From: Paenactinomyces guangxiensis
GTDB taxonomy: Bacteria; Bacillota; Bacilli; Thermoactinomycetales; Thermoactinomycetaceae
DNA length: 64,000 nt
Direction: 5' to 3'
Assembly: GCF_016055185.1 (NCBI RefSeq)
Contig: NZ_JAECVR010000016.1
Coordinates: forward strand, 38,238-102,237
Part shown: piece after piece, positions 9,266 to 17,357 of the stretch
Layout of the letters: the number at the start of each line of letters is the position of its first letter
Position numbering within the stretch: position 1 is the stretch's first letter
Translations under genes and position numbers: made by a program
Notes under the pieces: generated by a model
Seen by the model: the letters and a program-made list of their open reading frames with translations, nothing else
Databases searched by the model: none
What the model was told of the DNA's origin: nothing

Positions 9266-9748
9266 TCAATAACCCGGATATTGTGGCGGCGGGCAGTCAT
9301 TGTTTTGCTGTTGATTTCCTTTTTTCTTGCGCCCCATATTCTGTAACCGCTCTAATAAGCCGGGAGCCAGATCGATCAAACGGTCGTAGAGATGGGTGGA
9401 GCCTTCCAGATTCAACAGGCGAATTCCTTTTTCTCCCACAACGATAAACCCTACCGGCGTAATGGAGACACCGCCTCCGCTTCCTCCGCCAAACGGAAAT
9501 TGAGTTCCATTTTTATCCTTCTCTTGTTTGCGATCCTGGTCCGGACAATCTCTTGTTCTTTCTTCATGTTTCTGGTTTTTAAATTCACTACCACCGGCAG
9601 CAAAACCAAATCCAACTTTAGAAACAGGGATAATTACTTGCCCATCAGGTGTTTCAACAGGATCCCCGATAATGGTGTTAACATCCACCATCTCTTTGAT
9701 ATTTTCCATTGCTGTTTTCATCAAGCCCTGAATGGGGTGCTCTGCCAC
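9266..9748 (-). CDS. ytfJ: Sporulation protein YtfJ (GerW family)
   Basis: A 160-residue protein with the GerW-family N-terminus (IIGDPVETPDGQVIIPVSKV), a glycine-rich centre (FGGGSGGGVSI) and the VGEKGIRLLNLEG segment. GerW/YtfJ is a spore protein needed for efficient GerA-receptor germination in B. subtilis. The GTG start follows GGGAGGGAACGGAA and overlaps the upstream DUF2953 gene by 28 nt, indicating a coupled pair as in Bacillus (ytfI-ytfJ). The last third is rich in Lys and Asn/Gln. Confidence 0.9.
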   Translation of the reverse strand: MAEHPIQGLMKTAMENIKEMVDVNTIIGDPVETPDGQVIIPVSKVGFGFAAGGSEFKNQKHEERTRDCPDQDRKQEKDKNGTQFPFGGGSGGGVSITPVGFIVVGEKGIRLLNLEGSTHLYDRLIDLAPGLLERLQNMGRKKKGNQQQNNDCPPPQYPGY

Positions 9749-10401
9749 TTCCGTTCCCTCCCTTTGCGCAAATGAAGTAGTAAACGGGTGATGCCAAGGA
9801 TAGCATGCCCGACCCGGAAGCGAATTATGCTATGTAGATGTGTTTCCAATACAGGTTGGGAAAAATGGGGTTCCACATACAACAGGGGGGATTGATCCCA
9901 TCGGGTATAACCGCTCAACATACCCACGAGGGTAGTTTTTATGCCCCACACGATTCCGGTCAAGATCCCCGATTCTGCCGCATCTCCGGTTCCAATCGTG
10001 GTTACCCATACCAGCTTTTCACAGGTTACTTTACTCAGAAACCAACGCACCGTGCGCTGAAAATCTTCAATATGATCCAACACTTGTTGATACTGGCTCC
10101 TGAACCTGTCAACAGTCTTCTTCGTGATATCCGCCTCTTTTTCCCTGTGAACGCCGACAGATTCCGCTTCGCCCTCCAATTTGACTCCCTCATTTATCCC
10201 CCCCCACCCCAACCGGGGGATTTTCATGCGAAAGCGAATCAGCCCACCCCATGCGGAAATCGTCACTTCACCGCGATCATTCCCGTTTTCACGTTTAAAA
10301 ATCATCTCAACCCGGACCGAGGTGATCCAGATGATCATAAACAGTCCGGTCAAAATCCCCATGACCATCAAAAATATTTTCAAGCCCACACCACCTGCCA
10401 T
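9721..10401 (-). CDS. ytfI: DUF2953 protein (YtfI-like)
   Basis: A 226-residue protein of the DUF2953 family as found just upstream of ytfJ. It has one N-terminal membrane segment (9-30, IFLMVMGILTGLFMIIWI), a beta-rich region with GLIRFRMKIP, and a C-terminal helical part with GTGDAAESGILTGIVWG, the most recognisable family segment. Function is unknown; linkage to ytfJ suggests a forespore or envelope role. It is the last core gene before the accessory block. Confidence 0.8.
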   Translation of the reverse strand: MAGGVGLKIFLMVMGILTGLFMIIWITSVRVEMIFKRENGNDRGEVTISAWGGLIRFRMKIPRLGWGGINEGVKLEGEAESVGVHREKEADITKKTVDRFRSQYQQVLDHIEDFQRTVRWFLSKVTCEKLVWVTTIGTGDAAESGILTGIVWGIKTTLVGMLSGYTRWDQSPLLYVEPHFSQPVLETHLHSIIRFRVGHAILGITRLLLHLRKGRERKWQSTPFRA

Positions 10402-10583
10402 TATTCAGTAGTGTAGGCAAGTAAGAACAATTGTATACGAAAAAAGATTCCCTTTTATCGAAAGGTGCAACAGCCAATTTGCTTAGTTTGCAACGAATAC
10501 TCAAAGATTCAGATTCCCACTATTTAAACTTTATAAACTATAATATATAATAAATCTAAAAGATGACTTTATGAGGTGCAGAA

Positions 10584-11822
10584 ATGCCAGATCTTATAAG
10601 AGATAAACGTTTACTGACCATCCTCACTGCCAACATCATTTCTGCCATCGGTACCGGAATCACCGGAATTGCGATTCCCTGGCTGATCATCAATCGTTCC
10701 GGGGGCGAGCAAATATACGGATATACCATATTAACGATTACGATTGCCTTATTTTTTCTGTCTCCGTATATCGGCATACTCATAGACCGCTACCCGCGAA
10801 AATCTTTTCTGCTGTTTTGCCAAGTCCTCGGTTTAACCTTTGTATTGCCGTTTGCAGCATGGGGCTACATATCCGGAAACTTTTCGACCTGGCAATTAAT
10901 TGTAATGGAAATCGGGGCTTATCTTTACTACGCGACCCATCTGCCCACCCTGTTCGCCTTTAGTCAGGAAATTTTTGATCCATCCCAATACAAAACAGTG
11001 AACAGTACTATGGAGATCCAAAGCCAGTTCGCATCGATGTTCAGTGCCGGATTGTCCAGTATTCTCGTAAGCCGGATCGATTTTTCATTGATTCTTCTGA
11101 TCGATGCAATCACCTATATCATCGGTTTTATATTATTTTTAAGCATTCCCTACCATCGTTTACAGACCGGCACCGAGGTGAGAAAAGCATCCATCTGGTC
11201 CAATATGAAAGAAGGATTTTCATATTTGAAAAAAACTCCTCTGCTTATCGTTTTCCTCGCCTCCTCACTGATGCCTTTTATCTGTGTGATGGTGGGCAAT
11301 TACTTAGATCCGATCTATATCATTAAAACCCTTCATGCTGACGCAAGTGTGCTGGGAATTTCCAGCGCCGTGTATGCCATAGGGGCTGCTTTCGCCGGAT
11401 TCACCATCATCTATATGATGAAAAAGCTGGGATCGTATCAGGTCGTGTGGATCTGCACCGCCGTATACACCATTGGCATCCTGATGATTGCCATGATACC
11501 CGCCGTTTCTTTATTCATTGTGCTTAAATTCACCCTCGGCTGGGGAAATGCGGGATCAAAAGTAGCCCGCAACACCCTGATGATGGAACTGATCCCCAAT
11601 TCACTGATCGGGAGGGTAAACAGCTTCTTTAATGGTTTGGGTATGGCCGAACGGGTCATTTTGATCAGCTTTTTTACGCAATTGCGAAAATATGCAGGCC
11701 CCTCAACCGCTTACGCCATTTTCGGGGTTTTATTAATCTTTGCATTGATCGGAATCTTTTTCAGCAGACAGATCCTCTCCACATCTGCAAAAAACGTTTC
11801 CACCTTTAAAGAAGTTGATTAA
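10584..11822 (+). CDS. MFS transporter (MFS_3 type)
   Basis: A 412-residue membrane protein with about 12 predicted TM helices and the loop 2-3 signature region IGILIDRYPRKS. It resembles drug or siderophore exporters of the MFS_3 group. The ATG at 10584 has GAGGTGCAG 2 nt before it, and a TATAAT-like box is at 10539-10544. It is the first plus-strand gene of the accessory block and stands alone, so no substrate can be inferred. Confidence 0.85.
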   Translation: MPDLIRDKRLLTILTANIISAIGTGITGIAIPWLIINRSGGEQIYGYTILTITIALFFLSPYIGILIDRYPRKSFLLFCQVLGLTFVLPFAAWGYISGNFSTWQLIVMEIGAYLYYATHLPTLFAFSQEIFDPSQYKTVNSTMEIQSQFASMFSAGLSSILVSRIDFSLILLIDAITYIIGFILFLSIPYHRLQTGTEVRKASIWSNMKEGFSYLKKTPLLIVFLASSLMPFICVMVGNYLDPIYIIKTLHADASVLGISSAVYAIGAAFAGFTIIYMMKKLGSYQVVWICTAVYTIGILMIAMIPAVSLFIVLKFTLGWGNAGSKVARNTLMMELIPNSLIGRVNSFFNGLGMAERVILISFFTQLRKYAGPSTAYAIFGVLLIFALIGIFFSRQILSTSAKNVSTFKEVD

Positions 11823-11828
11823 TGGAGT

Positions 11829-11880
11829 AACCCCAACTCCCTGCTATCCTGATGAGAAAACCTGCAAGCGGTTGGGGGTT
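11829..11880 (+). terminator. Hairpin after the MFS gene, possible terminator
   Basis: AACCCCAAC (11829-11837) pairs with GTTGGGGGTT (11871-11880), one G bulged, across a 33-nt loop. There is no U-run, so termination is uncertain. Confidence 0.4.
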
Positions 11881-11974
11881 GATCTTGCACAAACCTCTAT
11901 CATTCCAGGCCAAGGACATTTTTTGTATTTTCGGTTTCCACAACAATGGGCATACTAAACTTGAGGTGTGGTTT

Positions 11975-12601
11975 ATGAAACATCATGACTGTGACTTTTC
12001 CCCGCTGAAATTAAAACTAAAAGAACAGTTGACCGCTATCTCCGGAGAGATCACAAAATTTCTGGGGGCATTGGATAATGAAGGATACTGCCTGCTCAGT
12101 GAGTTTGCCGCGATCAGAGGTAAGTTTGCAAAAATGGAGTCCATCGCATCTTCATTTTATTTGTACTGCTATTTATCTCCTTTTACAGACAAATATGTGG
12201 AGATATCGGAAAGTGTCCAACATCTGTCAGATCGTAAACATGGTGCATTAATCGTGATTGAGAGACAAGATCCCCTGGGACCCTTATTAAATCAAGGAAC
12301 CCCATTGAATGCAACTTTTACAAGCTCGCTGTTGGAATCAATCTTTTATCCCGGAAGCCCTTTGCATGATGGGGCGCTATTGCTTCGTGGGGACCTGATC
12401 GTTTCAGCGGCGCATATTCTCCCTCTCTCCATCAAGAAAATCGAAAGCGAACATAAGCTGGGAACCCGCCATCGAGCTGCTTTGGGATTGACCGAGCGCA
12501 GTGATGCCCTTGTTATTGTCGTATCTGAAGAAACAGGCAGGGCATCCTTCGCTCTTCATGGCAAACTATATCCGCTTAACGCCCGGGAGTTGTATTACTG
12601 A
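11975..12601 (+). CDS. cdaS: Diadenylate cyclase, CdaS-like
   Basis: A 208-residue soluble protein with a DAC (DisA_N) domain: HDGALLLRGD (DGA at 132-134) and GTRHRAALG (RHR at 165-167), the signature pair for making c-di-AMP from two ATP. The helical N-terminus (about 1-60) without membrane segments matches CdaS, the sporulation cyclase (207 residues in B. subtilis), whose helices are autoinhibitory, and differs from membrane CdaA or the helix-hairpin-helix DisA. I start at 11975, where GAGGTGTGG lies 3 nt upstream, not at 11852. Its place in the accessory block is unusual. Confidence 0.85.
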   Translation: MKHHDCDFSPLKLKLKEQLTAISGEITKFLGALDNEGYCLLSEFAAIRGKFAKMESIASSFYLYCYLSPFTDKYVEISESVQHLSDRKHGALIVIERQDPLGPLLNQGTPLNATFTSSLLESIFYPGSPLHDGALLLRGDLIVSAAHILPLSIKKIESEHKLGTRHRAALGLTERSDALVIVVSEETGRASFALHGKLYPLNARELYY

Positions 12602-12872
12602 GTGGTACATGTTTCACCCTGTTTCAAGCACAATTTTCCCCCGTGCGTATGGGTTTCACTGAGGGCATGAGCATCCTGAACCCCTTTTGCTGTCAGGGGA
12701 AATGTATGTCCTATCATCGCCTTTAGCTTTTCTGTTCCAGCAAACGGGCCATCTCTCTTAGCTGTTGTCCGTTCGGAATTAACCAGACTAAACCTGATTT
12801 AATATTTTTTTGTGACGCTTTGTGGGTCTGGTTCCCCGACAATAGAGGCCAGCCTGCCGCCTTCTCTTAACT
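12598..12872 (-). pseudogene. Remnant of a zinc-type NADP-dependent oxidoreductase (C-terminal part)
   Basis: On the minus strand three frames join into the C-terminus of the quinone-oxidoreductase/zinc alcohol dehydrogenase family: GGRLASIVGEPDPQSV, then VWLIPNGQQLREMARLLEQ in a second frame, then KLKAMIGHTFPLTAKG and DAHALSETHTHGGKL in a third. The N-terminal two thirds are gone. The remnant fills the gap between cdaS and the next gene, and its former stop codon lies within the cdaS end. Clearly non-functional. Confidence 0.75.
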
Positions 12873-12905
12873 AGTAATAATTAAAATCTAAGGAGATGTA
12901 TTTAT

Positions 12906-13544
12906 ATGAAAGTACTGATTGCAGGAGCAAATGGGTATACCGGAAGGAATATAGTGGAATTTATGAGCCAAAGAACCGGCCATGAAGCCTATGCCATGAT
13001 CCGTCATTCAGATCAGGCTGAAAAGATGATGGAACTTGGTGCGGCAGGGATTATTGTAGCCGATCTGGAACAGGATCTCTCCGAAGCTGTACAGGGGATG
13101 GATGCCATCATCTTTGCTGCCGGATCCGGTTCCAAAACCGGCCCGGAGAAAACGATTTCCGTGGACCAGGAAGGAGCAAAAAGATTAGTTGACGCAGCAA
13201 AGGAAAACGGCATAAAACATTTTGTCATGCTCAGTTCAATTGGAGCCGACCGTCCCCATGGGAAAATCAAGCATTATCTTGAAGCAAAAGGAATAGCCGA
13301 TGAACATCTGAAAAAAAGCGGACTTACATATACGATTGTACGCCCCGGCAGACTGACTCACGAACCCGGCAAAGGGCGAATCGAATTGGTTGACCATTTC
13401 GAAAAACCTCAAGGCCGTGACATTCCGCGTGCTGACGTTGCTCATGTGCTTGTGGCATCATTAGATATCGATAACGTCAAAAATAAGACATTTGAAATCT
13501 TGTCCGGAGATGAAAAAATTGAGGAAGCGATGAAAAGTTACTGA
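12906..13544 (+). CDS. NAD(P)H-binding atypical SDR (NmrA/YwnB-like)
   Basis: A 212-residue single-domain Rossmann protein: GANGYTGRNI nucleotide-binding loop at residues 7-16, VMLSSIGAD strand, YTIVRPGRLT near 150, and ISGDEKIEEA-like C-terminus. Such short SDR proteins bind NADPH and act as reductases, epimerases or redox sensors; the exact substrate cannot be read from sequence. RBS AAGGAGATG lies 7 nt upstream of the ATG. Confidence 0.8.
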   Translation: MKVLIAGANGYTGRNIVEFMSQRTGHEAYAMIRHSDQAEKMMELGAAGIIVADLEQDLSEAVQGMDAIIFAAGSGSKTGPEKTISVDQEGAKRLVDAAKENGIKHFVMLSSIGADRPHGKIKHYLEAKGIADEHLKKSGLTYTIVRPGRLTHEPGKGRIELVDHFEKPQGRDIPRADVAHVLVASLDIDNVKNKTFEILSGDEKIEEAMKSY

Positions 13545-13595
13545 GACAGCAGGCCACGTAAGAAGAGAATGCAATCTGTGAAAAAGTGTATCAGG

Positions 13596-13626
13596 GGAAG
13601 GATCTATTTCTAATCCTCCCCCGCTG
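13596..13626. terminator. Hairpin between convergent genes
   Basis: An AGGGGAAGGAT / ATCCTCCCCC stem-loop lies between the plus-strand SDR gene and the minus-strand VOC gene. It has no clear U-run on either strand, so it is only a possible bidirectional terminator. Confidence 0.3.
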
Positions 13627-13641
13627 AACTCTGCCGGCAAG

Positions 13642-14136
13642 TTAGTCAGTTGCCGCATCGCCTGTGGGATGATCAGATTTGTCTTTTTGCTTATACCAGC
13701 CCTTCAATTCCATCATTTCAAATTCCTCTTCTACGTCAATTCTGAGAGGCGCAATGAATTCTAACGAGTTTCCGTCAGGGTCTTGAAAATAGATAGCAGC
13801 ATGAGCCTGTGGATTATTGGGGAGCACAAGAGGTTGACGTTCAGGAGAAAAGCCAAACGCTTCTCTGACTTCTATTCCCCTTGCTGTTAACCATTCTTTC
13901 GCCTTCTTGATATCTTCTAAGTCTACATGAAAAGCGATATGTCTGATGGAAGGATGATAGGGAAGGTTTGCTTGATCAGATTCCCATAAACCAAGCCAAC
14001 TCTTCCCTTTCTCAATCCAAAAAAATGTAACTCTCTCACTTTTATAAGCTAATTCTAAGCCAAGTTTCCGGTAAAATTGTATTGAATTTTTCATGTTACG
14101 GACAGGTAAATGTGCTTCATACAATCCTTTAATCAT
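13642..14136 (-). CDS. VOC (glyoxalase/bleomycin-resistance fold) protein
   Basis: A 164-residue VOC protein. Candidate metal ligands sit in the expected places: His in EAHLPVRNM, His in RHIAFHVDL, and Glu in DPDGNSLEFI. VOC proteins include glyoxalases, dioxygenases and FosB-type thiol transferases; this one cannot be placed further. The ATG at 14136 follows GGGGTGA with 5 nt spacing. It ends an apparent pair with the upstream DUF6687-like gene, 19 nt away. Confidence 0.78.
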   Translation of the reverse strand: MIKGLYEAHLPVRNMKNSIQFYRKLGLELAYKSERVTFFWIEKGKSWLGLWESDQANLPYHPSIRHIAFHVDLEDIKKAKEWLTARGIEVREAFGFSPERQPLVLPNNPQAHAAIYFQDPDGNSLEFIAPLRIDVEEEFEMMELKGWYKQKDKSDHPTGDAATD

Positions 14137-14155
14137 GGAAATCACCCCAATTGCT

Positions 14156-15229
14156 CTATCCCTTAAAAGCCTCCGCTAATACTTGAGCAACCTCATCCGG
14201 CTTCAGATGGCTTGCCGCCGGTTCATGCCCCTCACCGATAAAAGACAAAACGACTGGATAATTTCTCCCTTTAATGCTGGAAAACGGCGACAACTCTTGT
14301 ACGAGAGTCCATGTTCCCTTTGCGCTTTCCGCTGCTTTCATTTTGTCAATGGCTCCTTGCAGAGGCGGATAGCCAAAAAAGTAACCATTTGTGCTTCCTT
14401 TGAAAATAAAGCCGGGAGCCCTCCATGAATCCGGCGTATCGGCCCACATATACCCCGGATACCAGAGGTCATAATAGGTTCCATCTTTTCCTTCGATTGA
14501 AACCATATGTACTTTTTCCCGGTCCTTCAAGGAACGGACCTGCGGATAGAGTAGTAAATCATCCGCTAAAGCAGCGTTAAACTCCGGAACTTTCAGAGCC
14601 TGATCCATCTGTCCACTCATCGTTTTTGCAGGGATATGATAGTGAACAAACCTATTATGATAAACCTTTCTTTCGATCTCCCCGGATTCCACTTTATGCA
14701 GCGAGTCTTGAAGCGCCCGGATTCCTTTTAAAATACGCTCATCTTCAGTGTTGCCTTCAATCAATTCCATCGCTTTTTGGAAACATTTTTCATAGATCGT
14801 TTGAATATCCGTATCCTGGCTTCTTAAATCATTCATCAATAAAGTAAGCCCTTGAAACAAACGCTGGGCCGGTTCGCTCCCCCATGCCCAAAAGTCACCC
14901 ATCTCCGCTGCTTCAATAATCGTTTGCCGATGCGCTAAAGCAAAATCAGGGTAAACCAGGGTAAAGATTGACAGCACGCCATCCACGTCCAGATGGTTAT
15001 TGATTGCCAAATCCCAATCCTCCGACGATTCCTCCGAAATAAATTTCATGCAAATTTCTGTCGATGTGTCCGCTTTATACCTCTCCGGCGTCTGATTGGG
15101 AATCCAGTGGCTCAGTTCCATGTCAATTCCTTCCCTAAAGCTGGAATCGGGGGAACCGTCAACAAAAATGGTTTTGCGGCTTGAAGGCCTTTCCTGCTCA
15201 CTGCCGAGAATGTAAAAGTTGAATTTCAT
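14156..15229 (-). CDS. DUF6687-like protein with a DHH-like motif
   Basis: A 357-residue soluble protein I associate with DUF6687 by its N-terminus (KTIFVDGSPDSSF) and overall length. Residues 78-88 read NNHLDVDGVLS, resembling the metal-binding DxDG motif of DHH phosphoesterases, and ALAHRQTIIEAAEMGDFWAWG follows as a helical segment. A hydrolase role is only inferred. It is soluble and has no signal peptide. It is followed by the VOC gene, perhaps an operon. Confidence 0.55.
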   Translation of the reverse strand: MKFNFYILGSEQERPSSRKTIFVDGSPDSSFREGIDMELSHWIPNQTPERYKADTSTEICMKFISEESSEDWDLAINNHLDVDGVLSIFTLVYPDFALAHRQTIIEAAEMGDFWAWGSEPAQRLFQGLTLLMNDLRSQDTDIQTIYEKCFQKAMELIEGNTEDERILKGIRALQDSLHKVESGEIERKVYHNRFVHYHIPAKTMSGQMDQALKVPEFNAALADDLLLYPQVRSLKDREKVHMVSIEGKDGTYYDLWYPGYMWADTPDSWRAPGFIFKGSTNGYFFGYPPLQGAIDKMKAAESAKGTWTLVQELSPFSSIKGRNYPVVLSFIGEGHEPAASHLKPDEVAQVLAEAFKG

Positions 15230-15506
15230 GTCTGAATTCCTCCTTCATTTTGGATTTACTAATATATATCACGGAAAAACAATTTTTAAACATTTTTATT
15301 TGCTAAATTTCAAAATAAGAAATACGCCTTTTTGCCAGGCTAACCAGTTCATATTTAGTAATCCTGATAAAAATTAGTTAGAATATAATTTTATTTAAAA
15401 ATAGATTGAATAAATAAAAAAATAATAGTATGCTATTTATATAGATAAATATTTATTAGCAGCTGCTTCTGTGGATTTAAATTTACCTGTACGGGAGGAT
15501 TTATTA

Positions 15507-16034
15507 GTGAATGGCATACCAAGCAAAATGATGTTTACACTTCTTTTTGCCCTCGTTATGGTATTTGGAGTAGTTGCCGAGGTATATGCATATGGCTGGA
15601 CCGGCGCCAAACAATGCCACTACTACTACGTAAAATTCCGTTGGGGCGGCAACATATCAAACAACCACAAAACTAATTTCAGCGCTGCTTTAAAGAACTG
15701 GAATAATGCACAAAACAAAAGACATTTTGTTGGCGATAACAATGCTTCCGGTGTTCTTGATTCCTACTATTCTTCAACCCAGGGCTACTATGGTACGACA
15801 ACCTGGACACCGGCGACAGGTTGTATTGATGCCTGGGCGTCCAAAATGAACAAATATTATTACGCCACCAGTGACCCGTTCAGCGGCCAGGGGGTTGGCG
15901 GACACGAGCTGGGCCATGCACTTGGATTAGGGCATACCAATTATTGGGTGCTCATGAACCCCGGCCGTGAGATCTATAACGACGTTTGGACTCCCCAGCC
16001 GGATGATATTAAAGGTGTCAATAATTTATATTAA
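15507..16034 (+). CDS. Secreted matrixin-like zinc metalloprotease
   Basis: A 175-residue protein with an N-terminal signal peptide (hydrophobic 9-25) and the metzincin zinc motif HELGHALGLGH (His133, Glu134, His137, His143) followed by a Met-turn-like VLMNPG (Met150). This is the core of an M10 (matrixin) peptidase without propeptide, hemopexin or other extra domains. The GTG at 15507 has GGGAGGA 7 nt upstream. It is 18 nt from the next gene and likely co-transcribed with it. The 5-prime flank (15240-15470) is very AT-rich. Confidence 0.8.
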   Translation: MNGIPSKMMFTLLFALVMVFGVVAEVYAYGWTGAKQCHYYYVKFRWGGNISNNHKTNFSAALKNWNNAQNKRHFVGDNNASGVLDSYYSSTQGYYGTTTWTPATGCIDAWASKMNKYYYATSDPFSGQGVGGHELGHALGLGHTNYWVLMNPGREIYNDVWTPQPDDIKGVNNLY

Positions 16035-16052
16035 GCAGGGGGGGTTTTTCAT

Positions 16053-16733
16053 TTGAAATCCTTGCGGTGGCCAATTTTACTGATTGCTTTTGCCGTCATT
16101 GGCGGATCGATGACTTATACCTATGTCACTGGTTCCAAAAAGGCTGACCTTTATTTTGCAGGAAGCCCTGTCCTTGCAAATGGGCTTGAGGATATGTCAC
16201 AAGCCGCCCCTGCAATTGTGGCCGGCTCATTTCAAAAACATGAATCTACAGTCAACGGAGCCAGAAATCCGAAGGACCCCTCCAAACCAGCTGCAGACAA
16301 TTATGAAGAAGTGAACGTTTACACCTTTCAAGTTGACGAGGTTCTCAAAGGAAAAGTGCCTTCAAAAATAATCAGAGTGGGATATGCAAAAACGATGGAG
16401 CTAAACCATCCAAAGTCTAATGGCAAAATTACCATTAAACATCCGTTGCAGGTCCATCCTGCAATAGGCCGTAAGTACATTTTGTTCCTAAATGAACCTG
16501 ACCTGTACACCCATTTCTACACTTCCGCATTTACACCAAGCCTGATTGAAATCAAAGGCAATCAAACGGTGGAGCTCAAATTGCCGGATAAAGGGCTAAA
16601 GCTGCAAAAAATGTCAATGAGCGGAGAAGTAGTCAGTATAGGGGTTGAAGGGTTTCCGGACGATTATCAAGACACCGTCTCAGGGATGAGCGTTGCGGAA
16701 GTCAAGGATATCGTTCGATCTACCGGCAATTGA
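16053..16733 (+). CDS. Membrane-anchored protein of unknown function, partner of the matrixin-like gene
   Basis: A 226-residue protein with one N-terminal membrane or signal segment (about 5-25) and an extracytoplasmic beta-rich domain. The stretch around 85-150 (YTFQVDEVLKG ... GRKYILFLNEP) resembles small outside domains found next to secreted peptidases. TTG start with a GGGGGGG site 8 nt upstream, and a transcription terminator downstream at 16847. I do not recognise a named family; a role with the preceding protease is inferred from spacing. Confidence 0.65.
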   Translation: MKSLRWPILLIAFAVIGGSMTYTYVTGSKKADLYFAGSPVLANGLEDMSQAAPAIVAGSFQKHESTVNGARNPKDPSKPAADNYEEVNVYTFQVDEVLKGKVPSKIIRVGYAKTMELNHPKSNGKITIKHPLQVHPAIGRKYILFLNEPDLYTHFYTSAFTPSLIEIKGNQTVELKLPDKGLKLQKMSMSGEVVSIGVEGFPDDYQDTVSGMSVAEVKDIVRSTGN

Positions 16734-16806
16734 TTCAGGCAGGAATGTTTAAGAATCAACAGATGTTGCCCGTCATCCAACGTTTTTCTCTACAATAAAA
16801 AAGGCT

Positions 16807-16823
16807 ACCAGAAAACTTCTGGT
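16807..16823 (-). terminator. Minus-strand terminator after the hydrolase remnant
   Basis: ACCAGAA/TTCTGGT hairpin followed on the minus strand by AGCCTTTTTT. It faces the truncated alpha/beta hydrolase gene at 16984-17133. Confidence 0.65.
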
Positions 16824-16846
16824 TGACCCTATAAGTTTAAAAATTT

Positions 16847-16877
16847 ATGCTTCTGCTGAAGCATGCTTTTTATTTTT
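16847..16877 (+). terminator. Intrinsic terminator of the matrixin operon
   Basis: ATGCTTC-tgct-GAAGCAT stem (16847-16864) followed by GCTTTTTATTTTT on the plus strand. Confidence 0.75.
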
Positions 16878-16983
16878 AGTGCGTAAATTATACAATTCCA
16901 AATTTATCGCTTATATTCCTTTCATCATTCTCTATAGAATCCTGAAGAAAACAATCTTGATAAAATGCCTTTCAAATTGCTTA

Positions 16984-17133
16984 TTAACGAAGCCCTGCCA
17001 GCCTGAGATTATGGAACTTGTCGGTATCACCATCTCCACCATGGATCAAAAGAAGGATTGGACCCGAGCCACGTACCTCATAGTAGAGATTCGCTCCAGG
17101 TACTTGCAATCTTCCGTTTTTTACTACATTCAT
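16984..17133 (-). pseudogene. Truncated alpha/beta hydrolase (N-terminal 49 residues)
   Basis: Begins with a good RBS (AAGGAAGGA) and an alpha/beta hydrolase start: NGRLQVPGANLYYEVRG then GPILLLIHGGDGD, the oxyanion-hole region. The frame stops after 49 residues and no nucleophile elbow, catalytic acid or histidine follows; a normal enzyme has about 280 residues. The remaining minus-strand sequence to 16824 shows no continuation in any frame, so this is a 3-prime deletion. Confidence 0.75.
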
Positions 17134-17357
17134 TTGTAAATCCTTCCTTTCTGCTTTCATCTCCCTTAACTTTACAGGACTGGCGCATGATATAAAATGC
17201 AGGAAATAACTAAGAAACAAACTCATAATATGCAAAAGCACAGACCATTATTTCCTCAGTGCCTTGCAATAGATCATATTAACTCCTGCAAGATTCAATA
17301 AAATATCTTCAATGTTGGTGGCACCCGCTTTTCATTCGGCCGGCACCACCACAAAAG

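Noticed and set aside
9838..10416. Plus-strand frame of 192 codons opposite the DUF2953 gene
   Set aside because: Rich in His, Pro and Cys as expected for an antisense shadow; no RBS.
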